Assembly: GCA_037893225.1 (NCBI GenBank)
Contig: JAZGUH010000054.1
Span: 1-64,000, forward strand
Source: Hippasteria phrygiana
Lineage: Eukaryota > Echinodermata > Asteroidea > Valvatida > Goniasteridae
DNA: 64,000 nt
Direction: 5' to 3'
Shown here in pieces: positions 1-11,700 of the stretch. Below the pieces are notes generated by a model. The model ran no database searches, was not told where the DNA came from, and worked only from the letters and a program-made list of their open reading frames with translations. Numbering within the stretch: position 1 is the stretch's first letter; each line of letters starts with the position of its first letter. The translations under genes and the position numbers were made by a program.

Positions 1-232
1 CACAGATGTTGGCCGGAAAGAAAATAAACATTGCGAGGTTTGAATTTTCTCCACAAGTGTTAACTCTAAGAAGCCGCCGATAATTGCAACATGTAGCGCC
101 AGATCTAAGCTATCCATACATGTCAAAATTAGTGTATTTGGTTGATATTTCATGCAATTATGAATGAGTAAAGCAAGTCCATACCCCAGGGAATTTGACA
201 TGCATGGAGCAATAAATAGACGGTAACATGTA
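1..232 (+). repeat. Reference monomer: landmarks of the 232-bp unit
   Basis: This copy sets the numbering. Positions 1-20 hold cacagatgttggccggaaag, an A-rich stretch follows (21-30), then gcgaggtttgaattttctcc (33-52). A variable patch at 56-82 carries the aagt/aaat, gtt/ttt, agg/aag/ggg and gat/aat diagnostics. The conserved segment at about 83-110 contains atgtagcgcc and the BglII site AGATCT (101-106). A second variable patch follows at 111-140, then conserved gttgatatttcatgcaatta (141-160), and a third variable zone at 180-232. ACATGT palindromes lie at 89-94 and 118-123. The AATAAA hexamer occurs twice per monomer on the plus strand (about 23-28 and 211-216). G+C of the consensus, counted by hand, is 90 of 232. 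The length of 232 leaves remainder 1 on division by 3, so any reading frame shifts from one copy to the next. Confidence 0.95.
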
Positions 233-3200
233 CACAGATGTTGGCCGGAAAGAAAATAAACATTGCGAGGTTCGAATTTTCTCCACAAGTTTTAACTCTA
301 GGAAGCCGCCGATGATTGCAACATGTAGCGCCAGATCTAAGCTATACATACATGTCAAAAAAACTGCATTTGGTTGATATTTCATGCAATTATGAATGAG
401 TGAAGCAAGTCCATACCCAAGGGAATTTGACAGGCATGGAGCAATAAATAAAAGGTAATCTGCACACGGATGGTGGCCGGGAAGAAAATAAACATTGCGA
501 GGTTTGAATTTTCTGCACAAGTTTTAACTCTAGGAAGCCGCCGATGATTGCAACATGTAGCGCCAGATCTAAGCTATACATACATTTCAAAATTACTGCA
601 TTTAGTTGATATTTCATGCAATTATGAATGAGTAAAGCAAGTCCATACCCCAGGGAATTTGACAGGCATGGAGCAATAAATAGACGGTAATATGTACACA
701 GATGTTGGCCGGAAAGAAAATAAACATTGCGAGGTTTGAATTTTCTCCACAAGTTTTAACTCTAGGCAGCCGCCGATGATTGCAACATGTAGCGCCAGAT
801 CTAAGCTATCCATACATGTCAAAATTACTGTATTTGGTTGATATTTCATGCAATTATGAATGAATAAAGCAAGTCCATACCCAAGGGAATTTGACATGCA
901 TGGAGCAATAAATAGACGGTAATATGTACACAGATGTTGGCCGGAAAGAAAATATACATTGCGAGGTTTGAATTTTCTCCACAAGTTTTAACTCTGTGAA
1001 GCCGCCGATGATTGCAACATGTAGCGCCAGATCTAAGCTATACATACATGTCAAAATTACTGCATTTGGTTGATATTTCATGCAATTATGAATGAGTAAA
1101 GCAAGTCCATACCCCAGGGAATTTGACAGGCATGGAGCAATAAATAAAAGGTAATCTGCACACAGATGGTGGCCGGGAAGAAAATAAACATTGCGAGGTT
1201 TGAATTTTCTCCACAAGTTTTAACTCTAGGAAGCCGCCGATGATTGCAACATGTAGCGCCAGATCTAAGCTATACATACATGTCAAAATTACTGCATTTG
1301 GTTGATATTTCATGCAATTATGAATGAGTAAAGCAAGTCCATACCCCAGGGAATTTGACAGGCATGGAGCAATAAATAGACGGTAATATGTACACAGATG
1401 TTGGCCGGAAAGAAAATAAACATTGCGAGGTTTGAATTTTCTCCACAAGTTTTAACTCTAAGAAGCCGCCGATGATTGGAACATGTAGCGCCAGATCTAA
1501 GCTATCCATACATGTCAAAATTACTGTATTTGGTTGATATTTCATGCAATTATGAATGAATAAAGCAACTCCATACCCCAGGGAATTTGACATGCATGGA
1601 GCAATAAATAGACGGTAATATGTACACAGATGTTGGCCGGAAAGAAAATATACATTGCGAGGTTTGAATTTTCTCCACAAGTTTTAACTCTGGGAAGCCG
1701 CCGATGATTGCAACATGTAGCGCCAGATCTAAGCTATACATACATGTCAAAATTACTGCATTTGGTTGATATTTCATGCAATTATGAATGAGTGAAGCAA
1801 GTCCATACCCCAGGGAATTTGACAGGCATGGAGCAATAAATAAAAGGTAATCTGCACACGGATGGTGGCCGGGAAGAAAATAAACATTGCGAGGTTTGAA
1901 TTTTCTCCACAAGTTTTAACTCTAGGAAGCCGCCGATGATTGCAACATGTAGCGCCAGATCTAAGCTATACATACATGTCAAAATTACTGCATTTAGTTG
2001 ATATTTCATGCAATTATGAATGAGTAAAGCAAGTCCATACCCCAGGGAATTTGACAGGCATGGAGCAATAAATAGACGGTAATATGTACACAGATGTTGG
2101 CCGGAAAGAAAATAAACATTGCGAGGTTTGAATTTTCTCCACAAGTGTTAACTCTAAGAAGCCGCCGATAATTGCAACATGTAGCGCCAGATCTAAGCTA
2201 TCCATACATGTCAAAATGACTGTATTTGGTTGATATTTCATGCAATTATGAATGAGTAAAGCACGTCCATACCCCAGGGAATTTGACATGCATGGAGCAA
2301 TAAATAGACGGTAACATGTACACAGATGTTGGCCGGAAAGAAAATAAACATTGCGAGGTTCGAATTTTCTCCACAAGTGTTAACTCTAAGAAGCCGCCGA
2401 TGATTGCAACATGTAGCGCCAGATCTAAGCTATACATACATGTCAAAATTACTGCATTTGGTTGATATTTCATGCAATTATGAATGAGTAAAGCAAGTCC
2501 ATACCCCAGGGAATTTGACAGGCATGGAGCAATAAATAGACGGTAATATGTACACAGATGTTGGCCGGAAAGAAAATAAACATTGCGAGGTTTGAATTTT
2601 CTCCACAAGTTTTAACTCTAGGAAGCCGCCGATGATTGCAACATGTAGCGCCAGATCTAAGCTATACATACATGTCAAAATTACTGCATTTGGTTGATAT
2701 TTCATGCAATTATGAATGAGTAAAGCAAGTCCATACCCCAGGGAATTTGACAGGCATGGAGCAATAAATAGACGGTAACATGTACACACATGTTGGCCGG
2801 AAAGAAAATAAACATTGCGAGGTTTGAATTTTCTCCACAAGTTTTAACTCTAAGAAGCCGCCGATGATTGCAACATGTAGCGCCAGATCTAAGCTATCCA
2901 TACATGTCAAAATTACTGTATTTGGTTGATATTTCATGCAATTATGAATGAATAAAGCAAGTCCATACCACAGGGAATTTGACATGCATGGAGCAATAAA
3001 TAGACGGTAATATGTACACAGATGTTGGCCGGAAAGAAAATATACATTGCGAGGTTTGAATTTTCTCCACAAGTTTTAACTCTGGGAAGCCGCCGATGAT
3101 TGCAACATGTAGCGCCAGATCTAAGCTATACATACATGTCAAAATTACTGCATTTGGTTGATATTTCATGCAATTATGAATGAGTAAAGCAAGTCCATAC

Positions 3201-4299
3201 CCCAGGGAATTTGACAGGCATGGAGCAATAAATAAAAGGTAATCTGCACACGGATGGTGGCCGGGAAGAAAATAAACATTGCGAGGTTTGAATTTTCTCC
3301 ACAAGTTTTAACTCTAGGAAGCCGCCGATGATTGCAACATGTAGCGCCAGATCTAAGCTATACATACATGTCAAAATTACTGCATTTAGTTGATATTTCA
3401 TGCAATTATGAATGAGTAAAGCAAGTCCATATCCCAGGGAATTTGACAGGCATGGAGCAATAAATAGACGGTAATATGTACACAGATGTTGGCCGGAAAG
3501 AAAATAAACATTGCGAGGTTTGAATTTTCTCCACAAGTGTTAACTCTAAGAAGCCGCCGATAATTGCAACATGTAGCGCCAGATCTAAGCTATCCATACA
3601 TGTCAAAATTACTGTATTTGGTTGATATTTCATGCAATTATGAATGAGTAAAGCAAGTCCATACCCCAGGGAATTTGACATGCATGGAGTAATACATAGA
3701 CGGTAACATGTACACAGATGTTGGCCGGAAAGAAAATAAACATTGCGAGGTTTGAATTTTCTCCACAAGTTTTAACTCTAAGAAGCCGCCGATAATTGCA
3801 ACATGTAGCGCCAGATCTAAGCTATCCATACATGTCAAAAATACTGCATTTGGTTGATATTTCATGCAATTATGAATGAGTAAAGCAAGTCCATACCCCA
3901 GGGAATTTGACAGGCATGGAGCAATAAATAGACGGTAATATGTACACAGATGTTGGCCGGAAAGAAAATAAACATTGCGAGGTTTGAATTTTCTCCACAA
4001 GTTTTAACTCTAGGCAGCCGCCGATGATTGCAACATGTAGCGCCAGATCTAAGCTATCCATACATGTCAAAAATACTGCATTTGGTTGATATTTCATGCA
4101 ATTATGAATGAGTAAAGCAAGTCCATACCCCAGGGAATTTGACAGGCATGGAGCAATAAATAGACGGTAATATGTACACAGATGTTGGCCGGAAAGAAAA
4201 TAAACATTGCGAGGTTTGAATTTTCTCCACAAGTTTTAACTCTAGGCAGCCGCCGATGATTGCAACATGTAGCGCCAGATCTAAGCTATCCATACATGT

Positions 4300-5241
4300 C
4301 AAAATTACTGTATTTGGTTGATATTTCATGCAATTATGAATGAGTAAAGCAAGTCCATACCCCAGGGAATTTGACATGCATGGAGCAATAAATAGACGGT
4401 AATATGTACACAGATGTTGGCCGGAAAGAAAATAAACATTGCGAGGTTTGAATTTTCTCCACAAGTGTTAACTCTAAGAAGCCGCCGATAATTGCAACAT
4501 GTAGCGCCAGATCTAAGCTATCCATACATGTCAAAATTACTGTATTTGGTTGATATTTCATGCAATTCTGAATGAGTAAAGCAAGTCCATACCCCAGGGA
4601 ATTTGACAGGCATGGAGCAATAAATAGACGGTAATATGTACACAGATGTTGGCCGGAAAGAAAATAAACATTGCGAGGTTTGAATTTTCTCCACAAGTTT
4701 TAACTCTAAGAAGCCGCCGATGATTGCAACATGTAGCGCCAGATCTAAGCTATCCATACATGTCAAAATTACTGTATTTGGTTGATATTTCATGCAATTA
4801 TGAATGAATAAAGCAAGTCCATACCCCAGGGAATTTGACATGCATGGAGCAATAAATAGACGGTAATATGTACACAGATGTTGGCCGGAAAGAAAATATA
4901 CATTGCGAGGTTTGAATTTTCTCCACAAGTTTTAAATTTGGGAAGCCGCCGATGATTGCAACATGTAGCGCCAGATCTAAGCTATACATACATGTCAAAA
5001 TTACTGCATTTGGTTGATATTTCATGCAATTATGAATGAGTAAAGCAAGTCCATACCCCAGGGAATTTGACATGCATGGAGCAATAAATAAAAGGTAATC
5101 TGCACACGGATGGTGGCCGGGAAGAAAATAAACATTGCGAGGTTTGAATTTTCTCCACAAGTTTTAACTCTAGGAAGCCGCCGATGATTGCAACATGTAG
5201 CGCCAGATCTAAGCTATACATACATGTCAAAATTACTGCAT
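4300..5241 (+). repeat. 18-monomer-offset duplication (pairs with about 8476-9417)
   Basis: About four monomers recur 4,176 bp (18 monomers) downstream. The strongest evidence is the shared cluster tttaaatttggg (4931 and 9107), which replaces the usual ttttaactctggg and is found nowhere else in this HOR copy. The segments differ at a few sites, for example gacatgcatg at about 5067 versus gacaggcatg at about 9243, and 4568. The limits are approximate, and similarity resumes around the gacttttctcc variant at 5379 and 9555. Confidence 0.75.
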
Positions 5242-6464
5242 TTAGTTGATATTTCATGCAATTATGAATGAGTAAAGCAAGTCCATACCCCAGGGAATTT
5301 GACAGGCATGGAGCAATAAATAGACGGTAATATGTACACAGATGTTGGCCGGAAAGAAAATAAACATTGCGAGGTTTGACTTTTCTCCACAAGTTTTAAC
5401 TCTAAGAAGCCGCCGATGATTGCAACATGTAGCGCCAGATCTAAGCTATCCATACATGTCAAAATTACTGTATTTGGTTGATATTTCATGCAATTATGAA
5501 TGAATAAAGCAAGTCCATACCCCAGGGAATTTGACATGCATGGAGCAATAAATAGACGGTAATATGTACACAGATGTTGGCCGGAAAGAAAATATACATT
5601 GCGAGGTTTGAATTTTCTCCACAAGTTTTAACTCTGGGAAGCCGCCGATGATTGCAACATGTAGCGCCAGATCTAAGCTATCCATACATGTCAAAAGTAC
5701 TGTATTTGGTTGATATTTCATGCAATTATGAATGAGTAAAGCAAGTCCATACCCCAGGGAATTTGACATGCATGGAGTAATACATAGACGGTAACATGTA
5801 CACAGATGTTGGCCGGAAAGAAAATAAACATTGCGAGGTTTGAATTTTCTCCACAAGTTTTAACTCTAAGAAGCCGCCGATAATTGCAACATGTAGCGCC
5901 AGATCTAAGCTATCCATACATGTCAAAAATACTGCATTTGGTTGATATTTCATGCAATTATGAATGAGTAAAGCAAGTCCATACCCCAGGGAATTTGACA
6001 GGCATGGAGCAATAAATAGACGGTAATATGTACACAGATGTTGGCCGGAAAGAAAATAAACATTGCGAGGTTTGAATTTTCTCCACAAGTTTTAACTCTA
6101 GGCAGCCGCCGATGATTGCAACATGTAGCGCCAGATCTAAGCTATCCATACATGTCAAAAATACTGCATTTGGTTGATATTTCATGCAATTATGAATGAG
6201 TAAAGCAAGTCCATACCCCAGGGAATTTGACATGCATGGAGCAATAAATAGACGGTAATATGTACACAGATGTTGGCCGGAAAGAAAATAAACATTGCGA
6301 GGTTTGAATTTTCTCCACAAGTGTTAACTCTAAGAAGCCGCCGATAATTGCAACATGTAGCGCCAGATCTAAGCTATCCATACATGTCAAAATTACTGTA
6401 TTTGGTTGATATTTCATGCAATTATGAATGAGTAAAGCAAGTCCATACCCCAGGGAATTTGACA
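5122..6464 (+). repeat. Internal duplication in the 48-mer, block 1 (pairs with 7442-8784)
   Basis: About 5.8 monomers recur 2,320 bp (10 monomers) downstream. The block shares the rare variants gaggtttgacttttctcc (near 5372), tcaaaagtactg (near 5691) and gagtaatacat (5775). It starts after the gggaag/aaag difference near 5121/7441 and ends at gacatgcatg versus gacaggcatg (6465/8785). The same arrangement occurs 11,136 bp further on at 16258-17600. Confidence 0.85.
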
Positions 6465-7441
6465 TGCATGGAGTAATACATAGACGGTAACATGTACACA
6501 GATGTTGGCCGGAAAGAAAATAAACATTGCGAGGTTTGAATTTTCTCCACAAGTTTTAACTCTAAGAAGCCGCCGATAATTGCAACATGTAGCGCCAGAT
6601 CTAAGCTATCCATACATGTCAAAAATACTGCATTTGGTTGATATTTCATGCAATTATGAATGAGTAAAGCAAGTCCATACCCCAGGGAATTTGACAGGCA
6701 TGGAGCAATAAATAGACGGTAATATGTACACAGATGTTGGCCGGAAAGAAAATAAACATTGCGAGGTTTGAATTTTCTCCACAAGTTTTAACTCTAGGCA
6801 GCCGCCGATGATTGCAACATGTAGCGCCAGATCTAAGCTATCCATACATGTCAAAAATACTGCATTTGGTTGATATTTCATGCAATTATGAATGAGTAAA
6901 GCAAGTCCATACCCCAGGGAATTTGACAGGCATGGAGCAATAAATAGACTTTAATATGTACACAGATGTTGGCCGGAAAGAAAATAAACATTGCGAGGTT
7001 TGAATTTTCTTCACAAGTTTTAACTCTAGGCAGCCGCCGATGATTGCAACATGTAGCGCCAGATCTAAGCTATCCATACATGTCAAAATTACTGTATTTG
7101 GTTGATATTTCATGCAATTATGAATGAGTAAAGCAAGTCCATACCCCAGGGAATTTGACATGCATGGAGCAATAAATAGACGGTAATATGTACACAGATG
7201 TTGGCCGGAAAGAAAATAAACATTGCGAGGTTTGAATTTTCTCCACAAGTGTTAACTCTAAGAAGCCGCCGATAATTGCAACATGTAGCGCCAGATCTAA
7301 GCTATCCATACATGTCAAAATTACTGTATTTGGTTGATATTTCATGCAATTATGAATGAGTAAAGCAAGTCCATACCCCAGGGAATTTGACAGGCATGGA
7401 GCAATAAATAGACGGTAATATGTACACAGATGTTGGCCGGA

Positions 7442-8784
7442 AAGAAAATAAACATTGCGAGGTTTGAATTTTCTCCACAAGTTTTAACTCTAGGAAGCCG
7501 CCGATGATTGCAACATGTAGCGCCAGATCTAAGCTATACATACATGTCAAAATTACTGCATTTAGTTGATATTTCATGCAATTATGAATGAGTAAAGCAA
7601 GTCCATACCCCAGGGAATTTGACAGGCATGGAGCAATAAATAGACGGTAATATGTACACAGATGTTGGCCGGAAAGAAAATAAACATTGCGAGGTTTGAC
7701 TTTTCTCCACAAGTTTTAACTCTAAGAAGCCGCCGATGATTGCAACATGTAGCGCCAGATCTAAGCTATCCATACATGTCAAAATTACTGTATTTGGTTG
7801 ATATTTCATGCAATTATGAATGAATAAAGCAAGTCCATACCCCAGGGAATTTGACATGCATGGAGCAATAAATAGACGGTAATATGTACACAGATGTTGG
7901 CCGGAAAGAAAATATACATTGCGAGGTTTGAATTTTCTCCACAAGTTTTAACTCTGGGAAGCCGCCGATGATTGCAACATGTAGCGCCAGATCTAAGCTA
8001 TCCATACATGTCAAAAGTACTGTATTTGGTTGATATTTCATGCAATTATGAATGAGTAAAGCAAGTCCATACCCCAGGGAATTTGACATGCATGGAGTAA
8101 TACATAGACGGTAACATGTACACAGATGTTGGCCGGAAAGAAAATAAACATTGCGAGGTTTGAATTTTCTCCACAAGTTTTAACTCTAAGAAGCCGCCGA
8201 TAATTGCAACATGTAGCGCCAGATCTAAGCTATCCATACATGTCAAAAATACTGCATTTGGTTGATATTTCATGCAATTATGAATGAGTAAAGCAAGTCC
8301 ATACCCCAGGGAATTTGACAGGCATGGAGCAATAAATAGACGGTAATATGTACACAGATGTTGGCCGGAAAGAAAATAAACATTGCGAGGTTTGAATTTT
8401 CTCCACAAGTTTTAACTCTAGGCAGCCGCCGATGATTGCAACATGTAGCGCCAGATCTAAGCTATCCATACATGTCAAAAATACTGCATTTGGTTGATAT
8501 TTCATGCAATTATGAATGAGTAAAGCAAGTCCATACCCCAGGGAATTTGACATGCATGGAGCAATAAATAGACGGTAATATGTACACAGATGTTGGCCGG
8601 AAAGAAAATAAACATTGCGAGGTTTGAATTTTCTCCACAAGTGTTAACTCTAAGAAGCCGCCGATAATTGCAACATGTAGCGCCAGATCTAAGCTATCCA
8701 TACATGTCAAAATTACTGTATTTGGTTGATATTTCATGCAATTATGAATGAGTAAAGCAAGTCCATACCCCAGGGAATTTGACA
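7442..8784 (+). repeat. Internal duplication in the 48-mer, block 2 (pairs with 5122-6464)
   Basis: This is the second copy of the 1,343-bp block, with the same rare variants at +2,320 (gagtaatacat at 8095). Between the blocks, 6465-7441 has another gagtaatacat monomer (6471) and the pair of changes agactttaat and ttttcttcac (near 6944-7014), which the block copies lack. The corresponding region in HOR copy 2 is 18578-19920. Because the arrangement is shared by both HOR copies, this duplication is older than the 48-mer duplication. Confidence 0.85.
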
Positions 8785-11700
8785 GGCATGGAGCAATAAA
8801 TAGACGGTAATATGTACACAGATGTTGGCCGGAAAGAAAATAAACATTGCGAGGTTTGAATTTTCTCCACAAGTTTTAACTCTAAGAAGCCGCCGATGAT
8901 TGCAACATGTAGCGCCAGATCTAAGCTATCCATACATGTCAAAATTACTGTATTTGGTTGATATTTCATGCAATTATGAATGAATAAAGCAAGTCCATAC
9001 CCCAGGGAATTTGACATGCATGGAGCAATAAATAGACGGTAATATGTACACAGATGTTGGCCGGAAAGAAAATATACATTGCGAGGTTTGAATTTTCTCC
9101 ACAAGTTTTAAATTTGGGAAGCCGCCGATGATTGCAACATGTAGCGCCAGATCTAAGCTATACATACATGTCAAAATTACTGCATTTGGTTGATATTTCA
9201 TGCAATTATGAATGAGTAAAGCAAGTCCATACCCCAGGGAATTTGACAGGCATGGAGCAATAAATAAAAGGTAATCTGCACACGGATGGTGGCCGGGAAG
9301 AAAATAAACATTGCGAGGTTTGAATTTTCTCCACAAGTTTTAACTCTAGGAAGCCGCCGATGATTGCAACATGTAGCGCCAGATCTAAGCTATACATACA
9401 TGTCAAAATTACTGCATTTGGTTGATATTTCATGCAATTATGAATGAGTAAAGCAAGTCCATACCCCAGGGAATTTGACAGGCATGGAGCAATAAATAGA
9501 CGGTAATATGTACACAGATGTTGGCCGGAAAGAAAATAAACATTGCGAGGTTTGACTTTTCTCCACAAGTTTTAACTCTAAGAAGCCGCCGATGATTGCA
9601 ACATGTAGCGCCAGATCTAAGCTATCCATACATGTCAAAATTACTGTATTTGGTTGATATTTCATGCAATTATGAATGAATAAAGCAAGTCCATACCCCA
9701 GGGAATTTGACATGCATGGAGCAATAAATAGACGGTAATATGTACACAGATGTTGGCCGGAAAGAAAATATACATTGCGAGGTTTGAATTTTCTCCACAA
9801 GTTTTAACTCTGGGAAGCCGCCGATGATTGCAACATGTAGCGCCAGATCTAAGCTATACATACATGTCAAAATTACTGCATTTGGTTGATATTTCATGCA
9901 ATTATGAATGAGTGAAGCAAGTCCATACCCCAGGGAATTTGACAGGCATGGAGCAATAAATAAAAGGTAATCTGCACACGGATGGTGGCCGGGAAGAAAA
10001 TAAACATTGCGAGGTTTTAATTTTCTCCACAAGTTTTAACTCTAGGAAGCCGCCTATGATTGCAACATGTAGCGCCAGATCTAAGCTATACATACATGTC
10101 AAAATTACTGCATTTAGTTGATATTTCATGCAATTATGAATGAGTAAAGCAAGTCCATACCCCAGGGAATTTGACAGGCATGGAGCAATAAATAGACGGT
10201 AATATGTACACAGATGTTGGCCGGAAAGAAAATAAACATTGCGAGGTTTGAATTTTCTCCACAAGTTTTAACTCTAGGCAGCCGCCGATGATTGCAACAT
10301 GTAGCGCCAGATCTAAGCTATCCATACATGTCAAAATTACTGTATTTGGTTGATATTTCATGCAATTATGAATGAGTAAAGCAAGTCCATACCCCAGGGA
10401 ATTTGACAGGCATGGAGCAATAAATAGACGGTAATATGTACACAGATGTTGGCCGGAAAGAAAATAAACATTGCGAGGTTTGAATTTTCTCCACAAGTTT
10501 TAACTCTAAGAAGCCGCCGATGATTGCAACATGTAGCGCCAGATCTAAGCTATCCATACATGTCAAAATTACTGTATTTGGTTGATATTTCATGCAATTA
10601 TGAATGAATAAAGCAAGTCCATACCCAAGGGAATTTGACATGCATGGAGCAATAAATAGACGGTAATATGTACACAGATGTTGGCCGGAAAGAAAATATA
10701 CATTGCGAGGTTTGAATTTTCTCCACAAGTTTTAACTCTGGGAAGTCGCCGATGATTGCAACATGTAGCGCCAGATCTAAGCTATACATACATGTCAAAA
10801 TTACTGCATTTGGTTGATATTTCATGCAATTATGAATGAGTGAAGCAAGTCCATACCCCAGGGAATTTGACATGCATGGAGCAATAAATAAAAGGTAATC
10901 TGCACACGGATGGTGGCCGGGAAGAAAATAAACATTGCGAGGTTTGAATTTTCTCCACAAGTTTTAACTCTAGGAAGCCGCCGATGATTGCAACATGTAG
11001 CGCCAGATCTAAGCTATACATACATGTCAAAATTACTGCATTTAGTTGATATTTCATGCAATTATGAATGAGTAAAGCAAGTCCATACTCTAGGGAATTT
11101 GACAGGCATGGAGCAATAAATAGACGGTAATATGTACACAGATGTTGGCCGGAAAGAAAATAAACATTGCGAGGTTTGAATTTTCTCCACAAGTGTTAAC
11201 TCTAAGAAGCCGCCGATAATTGCAACATGTAGCGCCAGATCTAAGCTATCCATACATGTCAAAATTAGTGTATTTGGTTGATATTTCATGCAATTATGAA
11301 TGAGTAAAGCAAGTCCATACCCCAGGGAATTTGACATGCATGGAGCAATAAATAGACGGTAACATGTACACAGATGTTGGCCGGAAAGAAAATAAACATT
11401 GCGAGGTTCGAATTTTCTCCACAAGTTTTAACTCTAGGAAGCCGCCGATGATTGCAACATGTAGCGCCAGATCTAAGCTATACATACATGTAAAAAAAAC
11501 TGCATTTGGTTGATATTTCATGCAATTATGAATGAGTGAAGCAAGTCCATACCCAAGGGAATTTGACAGGCATGGAGCAATAAATAAAAGGTAATCTGCA
11601 CACGGATGGTGGCCGGGAAGAAAATAAACATTGCGAGGTTTGAATTTTCTGCACAAGTTTTAACTCTAGGAAGCCGCCGATGATTGCAACATGTAGCGCC

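Larger units (their letters stand above)
1..11136 (+). repeat. 48-monomer HOR, copy 1 (11,136 bp)
   Basis: This copy aligns base for base with 11137-22272. Rare private variants recur at exactly +11136: attagtgt near 128-135, the rare tacatttcaaaa near 582, ggttcgaa at 269 and 2357, and tttaaatttggg at 4931 and 9107. The only two differences I found are c at 356 (a at 11492) and c at 4568 (a at 15704). I read the copies by eye, so a few more may exist. Two differences in 11.1 kb would be roughly 0.02% divergence, against several percent between adjacent monomers. The copy is therefore a very young block duplication, or an assembly duplication of one locus. Confidence 0.93.

Noticed and set aside
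211..216. AATAAA polyadenylation signals in each monomer
   Set aside because: The hexamer is expected by chance in AT-rich DNA, and no transcription unit is visible upstream.
4518..4928. A longer, 136-codon open frame
   Set aside because: It exists only because a single base (c at 4568) removes the usual stop. HOR copy 2 has a at 15704 and the ordinary stop, so this is one substitution in a satellite and not a gene.
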